Source: Fasciola hepatica (lineage: Eukaryota; Platyhelminthes; Trematoda; Plagiorchiida; Fasciolidae). Taken from it: a DNA stretch of 64,000 nt. The stretch covers positions 2,108,001 through 2,172,000 of the forward strand of contig CANUEZ040000205.1 of the NCBI GenBank assembly GCA_948099385.1. Reading direction: 5' to 3'. Positions 1 through 8,280 of this stretch are shown one piece after another; position 1 is the first letter of the stretch, and each line of letters starts with the position of its first letter. The position numbers were made by a program, and so were the translations under genes. Below the pieces are notes generated by a model, which saw only the letters and a program-made list of their open reading frames with translations, was not told the origin of the DNA and did no database searches.

Positions 1-92
1 GAACAACTTAACAACACAAGGCTATCCGGGATGCCTATCAACGCTTTGTTCAACATCTACACTACATCATATAGCACCCTTCCCAAACTGGC

Positions 93-104
93 TTCAAATT
101 TGAA
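93..104. repeat. 12-bp perfect palindrome TTCAAATTTGAA (first of one per monomer)
   Basis: TTCAAATTTGAA equals its own reverse complement and lies at the same place in nearly every monomer. A minority have lost the symmetry. One T is deleted (TTCAAATTGAATGG, for example near 24915, 30207, 31077, 34154, 38122 and 39000), or a base is changed (TTCAAATTTCAATGG near 41672, 46580, 47910 and 53633; TTTGTATGG near 59405). It could be a dimeric protein-binding site or a cruciform-forming dyad. The sequence shows only the symmetry and its recurrence. Confidence 0.85.
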
Positions 105-220
105 TGGTAACAACCAGCTTCGCGCACACCGATCAACTCCTATGATGGATGACTTCTCTGTAGGGGCCTAAGTACAACCAACGCATTCCCAAATGATAAA
201 CCTACACAGCTTCCTTACTA

Positions 221-232
221 TGCATGCAATTG
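221..232. repeat. Overlapping palindromes TGCATGCA and CAATTG
   Basis: TGCATGCA (221-228) overlaps CAATTG (227-232) just upstream of the GATTA linker, and this recurs in almost every monomer. Rare changes exist, such as TATGCATTCAATTG near 50683, TATGTATGC near 50236 and TATGAATGC near 58655. Function is unknown; it forms the conserved left edge of the variable linker. Confidence 0.75.
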
Positions 233-245
233 ATTAGTAGTAGGA

Positions 246-270
246 GATTAGATTAGATTAGATTAGAATA
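246..270 (+). repeat. (GATTA)n microsatellite linker inside the monomer (first instance)
   Basis: Four GATTA units (246-265) are followed by a GAATA. Every monomer has a linker at this place, ending either (GATTA)nGATTT or (GATTA)nGAATAG(A/G)TTT. The unit count runs from 2 in the 425-bp monomers to 8 at 5561-5600, 20191-20230 and 53782-53821. Nine units, one of them CATTA, lie at 27254-27298. This tract explains nearly all 5-bp length steps in the array. In another phase it reads (TTAGA)n, one base from the arthropod telomere repeat. Replication slippage is the simplest source of the length variation. Confidence 0.95.
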
Positions 271-274
271 GGTT

Positions 275-285
275 TGTATAATATG
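275..285 (+). promoter_or_regulatory. TATA-like AT-rich box TGTATAATATG (one per monomer)
   Basis: Directly after the GATTA linker nearly every monomer has TTTGTATAATATG. It resembles a eukaryotic TATA element and contains a TATAAT string. Nothing in the sequence shows transcription, and no matching second promoter element was seen. Variants include TTTTTATAATATG near 15792 and 18010, TGTATACTATG near 8685, 12243 and 38303, and TGTATAATTGATC near 33474 and 37421, where the box is shortened. It is listed as a candidate only. Confidence 0.25.
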
Positions 286-305
286 ATTGATCATGCAGCT
301 TGAAC

Positions 306-317
306 GCTCAACTGAGC
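306..317. repeat. Small inverted repeat GCTCAACTGAGC after the linker
   Basis: GCTC and GAGC can pair across a 4-base AACT loop. A flanking AA/TT extends the stem across one C-A mismatch. It recurs in most monomers. The CGCTC arm becomes CTCTC in a linked variant class found mainly next to short linkers (near 6507, 9134, 12694, 22900, 28650, 29975, 33920, 49880, 53398, 58726). It becomes GCTGAACTGAGC near 60952 and 61820. Any structural role is inference. Confidence 0.55.
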
Positions 318-318
318 A

Positions 319-758
319 TTGAAATGCATGGAAGCACTCACTGTACAGCTGTTTCATCCTTGTTCGGACTCGACTCATCAGCAGTGCCCATCGACCGAGC
401 AACCACGGGCACTCCATCAACCGCTGAACCATTGTGAATCGAACAACTTAACAATACAAGGCTATCCGGGATCGCTATCAACGCTTTGTTCAACATCTAC
501 ACTACATGATTTAGCACACTTCCCAAACTGGCTTCAAATTTGAATGGTAACAACCAGCTTCGCGCACACCGATCGACTCCTATGATGGATGACTTCACTG
601 TAGGGGGCTAAGAACAACCAACTCATTCCCAAATGATAAACCTACACAGCTTCCTTACTATGCATGCAATTGATTAGTAGTAGGAGATTAGATTAGATTA
701 GATTAGAATAGATTTGTATAATATGATTGATCATGCAGCTTGAACGCTCAACTGAGCA
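319..758 (+). repeat. Representative 440-bp satellite monomer
   Basis: This is a typical unit, given as the reference for the array; its order of elements recurs in all others. From the landmark TTG come: CATGGAAGCACTC; the dyad CTGTACAG overlapping CAGCTG (341-351); a CGACTCATCAGCAGTGC stretch; CCACGGG(C/G)ACTCC; the minus-strand B-box-like TGAATCGAACA (435-445); and TATCCGGGAT followed by a multi-allelic dinucleotide. Then follow CTACACTACAT, the palindrome TTCAAATTTGAA (533-544), CGCACACCGATC, ATGATGGATGACTTC, TATGCATGCAATTG, the GATTA linker, the TGTATAATATG box, TGATCATGCAGC and GCTCAACTGAGC. The unit boundary is arbitrary because the array is continuous. I recognise no known satellite or transposon family in it. 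Confidence 0.95.
435..477 (-). promoter_or_regulatory. Pol III internal-promoter-like A/B box pair on the minus strand (candidate, one per monomer)
   Basis: Read on the minus strand, 445-435 is TGTTCGATTCA. It matches the tRNA-type B box GGTTCGANTCC at all but its first and last bases. Upstream on the same strand, 477-466 is TAGCGATCCCGG, which fits the A-box pattern TRGCNNARYNGG except at two central bases. The 20-nt gap between them is shorter than usual for tRNA genes. A short stem TTGT/ACAA around a 7-nt loop (432-446) covers the B-box core. No run of T that could end Pol III transcription was seen downstream in typical monomers. The match may be chance carried along by repeat homogeneity. 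Confidence 0.2.
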
Positions 759-2558
759 TTGAAATCCATGGAAGCACTCACTGTACAGCTGTTTCATCCT
801 TGTTCAAACTCGACTCATCAGCATTGCACATCGACCGAGCAACCACGGGGACTCCAACAACCGCTGAACCATTGTGAATCGAACAAATTAACAACACAAG
901 GCTATCCGGGATGGCTATCAACGCTTTGTTCAACATCTACACTACATGATATAGCACCCTTCACAAACTGGCTTCAAATTTGAATGGTAACAACCAGCTT
1001 CGCGCACACCGATCGACTCCTATGATGGATGACTTCTCTGTACGGGCCTAAGTACAACCAACACATTCCCAAATGATAAACCTACACAGCTTCCTTACTA
1101 TGCATGCAATTGATTAGTAGTAGGAGATTAGATTAGATTAGATTAGAATAGATTTGTATAATATGATTGATCATGCAGCTTGAACGCTCAACTGAGCATT
1201 GAAATCCATGGAAGCACTCACTGTACAGCTGTTTCATCCTTGTTCGGACTCGACTCATCAGCAGTGCACATCGACCGAGCAACCACGGGGACTCCAACAA
1301 CCGCTGAACCATTGTGAATCGAACAACTTAACAACACAAGGCTATCCGGGATGCCTATCAACGCTTTGTTCAACATCTACACTACATCATATAGCACCCT
1401 TCCCAAACTGGCTTCAAATTTGAATGGTAACAACCAGCTTCGCGCACACCGATCAACTCCTATGATGGATGACTTCTCTGTAGGGGCCTAAGTACAACCA
1501 ACGCATTCCCAAATGATAAACCTACACAGCTTCCTTACTATGCATGCAATTGATTAGTAGTTGGTGATTAGATTAGATTAGATTAGAATAGGTTTGTATA
1601 ATATGATTGATCATGCAGCTTGAACGCTCAACTGAGCATTGAAATGCATGGAAGCACTCACTGTACAGCTGTTTCATCCTTGTTCGGACTCGACTCATCA
1701 GCAGTGCACATCGACCGAGCAACCACGGGCACTCCAACAACCGCTGAACCATTGTGAATCGAACAACTTAACAATACAAGGCTATCCGGGATCGCTATCA
1801 ACGCTTTGTTCAACATCTACACTACATGATTTAGCACACTTCCCAAACTGGCTTCAAATTTGAATGGTAACAACCAGCTTCGCGCACACCGATCGACTCC
1901 TATGATGGATGACTTCTCTGTAGGGGCCTACGTAAAACCAACTCATTCCCAAATGATAAACCTACACAGCTTCCTTACTATGCATGCAATTGATTAGTAG
2001 TAGGAGATTAGATTAGATTAGATTAGATTAGATTAGATTTGTATAATATGATTGATCATGCAGCTTGAACGCTCAACTGAGCATTGAAATGCATGGAAGC
2101 ACTCACTGTACAGCTGTTTCATCCTTGTTCGGACTCGACTCATCAGCAGTGCACATCGACCGAGCAACCACGGGGACTCCAACAACCGCTGAACCATTGT
2201 GAATCGAACAACTTAACAACACAAGGCTATCCGGGATCGCTATCAACGCTTTGTTCAACATCTACACTACATGATTTAGCACACTTCCCAAACTGGCTTC
2301 AAATTTGAATGGTAACAACCAGCTTCACGCACACCGATCCACTCCTATGATGGATGACTTCTCTGTAGGGGGCTAAGTACAACCAACTCATTCCCAAATG
2401 ATAAACCTACACAGCTTCCTTACTATGCATGCAATTGATTAGTAGTAGGAGATTAGATTAGATTAGATTAGAATAGATTTGTATAATATGATTGATCATG
2501 CAGCTTGAACGCTCAACTGAGCATTGAAATCCATGGAAGCACTCACTGTACAGCTGTT

Positions 2559-3542
2559 TCATCCTTGTTCGGACTCGACTCATCAGCAGTGCACATCGAC
2601 CGAGCAACCACGGGCACTCCAACAACCGATGACACCATTGTGAATCGAACAACTTAACAACACAAGGCTATCCGGGATGCCTATCAACGCTTTGTTCAAC
2701 ATCTACACTACATCATATAGCACCCTTCCCAAACTGGCTTCAAATTTGAATGGTAACAACCAGCTTCACGCACACCGATCCACTCCTATGATGGATGACT
2801 TCTCTGTAGGGGCCTAAGTACAACCAACGCATTCTCTAATGATAAACCTACACAGCTTCCTTACTATGCATGCAATTGATTAGTAGTAGGAGATTAGATT
2901 AGATTAGATTAGATTAGATTAGATTAGATTTGTATAATATGTTTGATCATGCAGCTTGAACGCTCAACTGAGCATTGAAATCCATTGGTGCACTCACTGT
3001 TTAGCTTTTTCATCCTTGTTCGGACTCGACTCATCAGCAGTGCACATCGACCGAGCAACCACGGGCACTCCAACAACCGATGACACCATTGTGAATCGAA
3101 CAACTTAACAACACAAGGCTATCCGGGATGCCTATCAACGCTTTGTTCAACATCTACACTACATCATATAGCACCCTTCCCAAACTGGCTTCAAATTTGA
3201 ATGGTAACAACCAGCTTCACGCACACCGATCCACTCCTATGATGGATGACTTCTCTGTAGGGGCCTAAGTACAACCAACGCATTCTCTAATGATAAACCT
3301 ACACAGCTTCCTTACTATGCATGCAATTGATTAGTAGTAGGAGATTAGATTAGATTAGATTAGATTAGATTAGATTAGATTTGTATAATATGTTTGATCA
3401 TGCAGCTTGAACGCTCAACTGAGCATTGAAATCCATTGGTGCACTCACTGTTTAGCTTTTTCATCCTTGTTCGGACTCGACTCATCAGCAGTGCACATCG
3501 ACCGAGCAACCACGGGCACTCCAACAACCGATGACACCATTG
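2559..3542 (+). repeat. Recent 451-bp tandem duplication
   Basis: From about 2559 to 3091 the sequence reappears 451 bp downstream without a difference that I could find by eye. The unit carries the marker GATGACACC, which is one base longer than GCTGAACC, plus CATTCTCTAATG and an 8-unit GATTA linker. The monomers at 2975 and 3426 share the odd start CCATTGGTGCACTCACTGTTTAGC. The match ends near 3542, where GTGAATCG becomes GTTAATCG. Identity this high suggests one of the youngest events in the window. Confidence 0.85.
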
Positions 3543-6094
3543 TTAATCGAACAACTTAACAACACAAGGCTATCCGGGATGCCTATCAACGCTTTGTTCA
3601 ACATCTACACTACATCATATAGCACCCTTCCCAAACTGGCTTCAAATTTGAATGGTAACAACCAGCTTCGCGCACACCGATCAACTCCTATGATGGATGA
3701 CTTCTCTGTAGGGGCCTAAGTACAACCAGCGCATTCCCAAATGATAAACCTACACAGCTTCCTTACTATGCATGCAATTGATTAGTAGTAGGAGATTAGA
3801 TTAGATTAGATTAGATTAGAATAGGTTTGTATAATATGATTGATCATGCAGCTTGAACGCTCAACTGAGCATTGAAATCCATGGGTGCACTCACTGTACA
3901 GCTGTTTCATCCTTGTTCGGACTCGTCTCATCAGCAGTGCACATCGACCGAGCAACCACGGGGACTCCAACAACCGCTGAACCATTGTGAATCGAACAAC
4001 TTAACAACACAAGGCTATCCGGGATCGCTATCAACGCTTTGTTCAACATCTACACTACATGATTTAGCACACTTCCCAAACTGGCTTCAAATTTGAATGG
4101 TAACAACCAGCTTCGCGCACACCGATCGACTCCTATGATGGATGACTTCTCTGTAGGGGGCTAAGAACAACCAACTCATTCCCAAATGATAAACCTACAC
4201 AGCTTCCTTACTATGCATGCAATTGATTAGTAGTAGGAGATTAGATTAGATTAGATTAGAATATATTTGTATAATATGATTGATCATGCAGCTTGAACGC
4301 TCAACTGAGCATTGAAATCCATGGAAGCACTCACTGTACAGCTGTTTCATCCTTGTTCGGACTCGACTCATCAGCAGTGCACATCGACCGAGCAACCACG
4401 GGGACTCCAACAACCGATGAACCATTGTGAATCGAACAACTTAACAACACAAGGCTATCCGGGATCGCTATCAACGCTTTGTTCAACATCTACACTACAT
4501 GATTTAGCACACTTCCCAAACTGGCTTCAAATTTGAATGGTAACAACCAGCTTCGCGCACACCGATCGACTCCTATGATGGATGACTTCTCTGTAGGGGG
4601 CTCAGTACAACCAACTCATTCCCAAATGATAAACCTACACAGCTTCCTTACTATGCATGCAATTGATTAGTAGTAGGAGATTAGATTAGATTAGATTAGA
4701 ATAGATTTGTATAATATGATTGATCATGCAGCTTGAACGCTCAACTGAGCATTGAAATCCATGGAAGCACTCACTGTACAGCTGTTTCATCCTTGTTCGG
4801 ACTCGACTCATCAGCAGTGCACATCGACCGAGCAACCACGGGCACTCCAACAACCGCTGAACCATTGTGAATCGAACAACTTAACAACACAAGGCTATCC
4901 GGGATGCCTATCAACGCTTTGTTCAACATCTACACTACATCATATAGCACCCTTCCCAAACTGGCTTCAAATTTGAATGGTAACAACCAGCTTCGCGCAC
5001 ACCGATCAACTCCTATGATGGATGACTTCTCTGTAGGGGCCTAAGTACAACCAACGCATTCCCAAATGAACCACCTACACAGCTTCCTTAATATGCATGC
5101 AATTGATTAGTAGTAGGAGATTAGATTAGATTAGATTGGAATAGGTTTGTATAATATGATTGATCATGCAGCTTGAACGCTCAACTGAGCATTGAAATCC
5201 ATGGAAGCACTCACTGTTCAGCTGTTTCATCCTTGTTCGGACTCGACTCATCAGCAGTGCACATCGACCGAGTAGTCACGTGGACTCCAGCAACAGGTGA
5301 ACCATTGTGAATCGAACAACTTAACAACACAAGGCTATCCGGGATGGCTATCAACGCTTTGTTCAACATCTACACTACATCATATGTAGCACCCTTCCCA
5401 AACTGGCTTCAAATTTGAATGGTAACAACCAGCTTCACGCACACCAATCCACTCCTATGATGGATGACTTCTCTGTAGGGGCCTAAGTACAACCAACGCA
5501 TTCTCTAATGATAAACCTACACAGCTTCCTTACTATGCATGCAATTGATTAGTAGTAGGAGATTAGATTAGATTAGATTAGATTAGATTAGATTAGATTA
5601 GATTTGTATAATATGTTTGATCATGCAGCTTGAACGCTCAACTGAGCATTGAAATCCATTGGTGCACTCACTGTTTAGCTGTTTCATCCTTGTTCGGACT
5701 CGACTCATCAGCAGTGCACATCGACCGAGCAACCACGGGCACTCCAACAACCGATGACACCATTGTTAATCGAACAACTTAACAACACAAGGCTATCCGG
5801 GATGGCTATCAACGCTTTGTTCAACATCTACACTACATCATATAGCACCCTTCCCAAACTGGCTTCAAATTTGAATGGTAACAACCAGCTTCGCGCACAC
5901 CGATCAACTCCTATGATGGATGACTTCTCTGTAGGGGCCTAAGTACAACCAACGCATTCCCAAATGATAAACCTACACAGCTTCCTTACTATGCATGCAA
6001 TTGATTAGTAGTAGGAGATTAGATTAGATTAGATTAGATTAGATTAGATTTGTATAATATGATTGATCATGCAGCTTGAACGCTCAACTGAGCA
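3426..6094 (+). repeat. Five-monomer spaced duplicate, offset 2223 bp
   Basis: The monomers at 3426 and 5649 share CCATTGGTGCACTC, GTTTAGCT, GATGACACC and the unusual CATTGTTAATCG. They differ at GGGATGCC versus GGGATGGC, CCAGCGC versus CCAACGC, and in the linker. The monomers between them (3872, 4312, 4752, 5192) are of other types. So only about one monomer of the 2223-bp relation is clearly preserved. Confidence 0.65.
5192..5648 (+). repeat. Atypical 457-bp monomer with a clustered divergent patch
   Basis: Between about 5270 and 5306 this unit has roughly seven substitutions relative to the neighbours. It reads GAGTAGTCACGTGGACTCC and CAGCAACAGGTGAACC where the array has GAGCAACCACGGGGACTCC and CAACAACCGCTGAACC. 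The rest of the unit looks ordinary. The patch creates a TAG stop in the frame open in other monomers and a CACGTG hexamer not otherwise typical of the array. The unit also has the +2 CATATGTAG variant and an 8-unit GATTA linker. Confidence 0.75.
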
Positions 6095-6519
6095 TTGAAA
6101 TCCATGGAAGCACTCACTGTTCAGCTGTTTCATCCTTGTTCGGACTCGACTCATCAGCAGTGCACATCGACCGAGCAACCACGGGGACTCCATCAACCGC
6201 TGAACCATTGTGAATCGAACAACTTAACAACACAAGGCTATCCGGGATGGCTATCAACGCTTTGTTCAACATCTACACTACATGATTTAGCACACTTCCC
6301 AAACTGGCTTCAAATTTGAATGGTAACAACCAGCTTCGCGCACACCGATCGACTCCTATGATGGATGACTTCTCTGTAGGGGCCTACGTAAAACCAACTC
6401 ATTCCCAAATGATAAACCTACACAGCTTCCTTACTATGCATGCAATTGATTAGTAGTACGAGATTAGATTAGATTTGTATAATATGATTGATCGTGCTGC
6501 TTGAACTCTCAACTGAGCA

Positions 6520-7831
6520 TTGAAATCCATGGAAGCACTCACTGTACAGCTGTTTCATCCTTGTTCGGACTCGACTCATCAGCAGTGCCCATCGACCGAG
6601 CAACCACGGGCACTCCAACAACCGATGACACCATTGTGAATCGAACAACTTAACAACACAAGGCTATCCGGGATGGCTATCAACGCTTTGTTCAACATCT
6701 ACACTACATGATATAGCATCCTTCCCAAACTGGCTTCAAATTTGAATGGTAACAACCAGCTTCGCGCACACCGATCGACTCCTATGATGGATGACTTCTC
6801 TGTAGGGGCCTAAGTACAACCAGCGCATTCCCAAATGATAAACCTACACAGCTTCCTTACTATGCATGCAATTGATTAGTAGTAGGAGATTAGATTAGAT
6901 TAGATTAGATTAGATTAGATTTGTATAATATGATTGATCATGCAGCTTGAACGCTCAACTGAGCATTGAAATCCATGGAAGCACTCACTGTTCAGCTGTT
7001 TCATCCTTGTTCGGACTCGACTCATCAGCAGTGCACATCGACCGAGCAACCACGGGGACTCCAACAACCGCTGAACCATTGTGAATCGAACAACTTAACA
7101 ACACAAGGCTATCCGGGATGCCTATCAACGCTTTGTTCAACATCTACACTACATCATATAGCACCCTTCCCAAACTGGCTTCAAATTTGAATGGTAACAA
7201 CCAGCTTCGCGCACACCGATCCACTCCTATGATGGATGACTTCTCTGTAGGGGCCTAAATTCAACCAACGCATTCCCAAATGATAAACCTACACAGCTTC
7301 CTTACTATGCATGCAATTGATTAGTAGTAGGAGATTAGATTAGATTAGATTAGAATAGGTTTGTATAATATGATTGATCATGCAGCTTGAACGCTCAACT
7401 GAGCATTGAAATCCATGGAAGCACTCACTGTACAGCTGTTTCATCCTTGTTCGGACTCGACTCATCAGCAGTGCACATCGACCGAGCAACCACGGGCACT
7501 CCAACAACCGCTGAACCATTGTGAATCGAACAACTTAACAACACAAGGCTATCCGGGATGGCTATCAACGCTTTGTTCAACATCTACACTACATGATATA
7601 GCACCCTTCCCAAACTGGCTTCAAATTTGAATGGTAACAACAAGCTTCGCGCACACTGATCCACTCCTATGATGGATGACTTCTCTGTAGGGGCCTAAAA
7701 ACAAACCAACTCATTCCCAAATGAACCACTTACACAGCTTCCTTACTATGCATGCAATTGATTAGTAGTAGGAGATTAGATTAGATTTGTATAATATGAT
7801 TGATCATGCAGCTTGAACGCTCAACTGAGCA
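6520..7831 (+). repeat. First copy of a 3983-bp-offset duplication (partner about 10503-11500)
   Basis: Monomers 6520, 6966 and 7406 correspond in order and spacing to 10503, 10949 and 11389. Shared marks are GATGACACC (6625/10607), GTACAACCAGCGCATTCCC (about 6818/10798) and the pairing of ACTGTTCAGC with GGGATGCC in the next unit. From the monomer at 7406 onward the offset changes to 3558 bp, which implies a one-monomer difference between copies. The 6520 unit follows a short two-unit linker and has GAACTCTC; its partner 10503 does not. Confidence 0.7.
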
Positions 7832-8280
7832 TTGAAATGCATGGAAGCACTCAATGTACAGAACGTTCATTTTGTTCGGACTCGACTCATCAGCAGTGCA
7901 CATCGACCGAGCAACCACGGGCACTCCAACAACCGCTGAACCATTGTGAATCGAACAATTTAACAACACAAGGCTATCCGGGATGGCTATCAACGCTTTG
8001 TTCAACATCTACACTACATGATATAGCACCCTTCACAAACTGGCTTCAAATTTGAATGGTAACAACCAGCTTCGCGCACACCGATCGACTCCTATGATGG
8101 ATGAATTCTCTGTAGGGGCCTAAGTACAACCAACACATTCCCAAATGATAAACATACACAGCTTCCTTACTATGCATGCAATTGATTAGTAGTGGGAGAT
8201 TAGATTAGATTAGATTAGATTAGATTAGAATAGATTTGTATAATATGATTGATCATGCAGCTTGAACGCTCAACTGAGCA
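7832..8280 (+). repeat. Chimeric monomer at a duplication junction
   Basis: This unit follows a two-unit GATTA linker. It contains ACAGAACGTTCATTTTGTTCGG where nearly all others have ACAGCTGTTTCATCCTTGTTCGG, a clustered change with a net loss of one base. Downstream of about 7870 it matches the monomer at 11389 (both have CAATTTAACAAC, CCTTCACAAAC, GATGAATTC, AACACATTCC). Upstream it does not. It looks like the joint between two sequence histories. Confidence 0.7.

Larger units (their letters stand above)
1..1910 (+). repeat. Three-monomer higher-order repeat, period 1320 bp
   Basis: Positions 1 to about 590 match about 1321 to 1910 with only scattered differences. Both copies share the CGGGATGCCTATC/CATCATATAG/GATCAACTCC haplotype, followed by a monomer with GAAATGCATGG, ACAATACAAGG, GGATCGCTATC and CATGATTTAGCACAC. 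Differences include TAGGAGATT versus TTGGTGATT at about 241/1561 and GTGCCC versus GTGCAC at about 384/1704. The two intermediate monomers are of other types. Confidence 0.8.

Noticed and set aside
246..270. True telomere repeat tract
   Set aside because: The tracts have only 2 to 9 units, lie inside every monomer, and read TTAGA, not a known telomeric TTAGG or TTAGGG. An internal linker is the simpler reading.
275..285. Bacterial promoter (TATAAT -10 box)
   Set aside because: No suitably spaced -35 element is present, there is no gene to drive, and the setting is a eukaryote-type satellite.
2458..2652. Minus-strand open frames of 62-75 codons (also near 7781, 10437, 15772, 17315, 17606, 22509, 51660, 57812, 61339)
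   Set aside because: They appear only where a chance variant removes a stop in the satellite and are absent from most units. They are shadows of the repeat.
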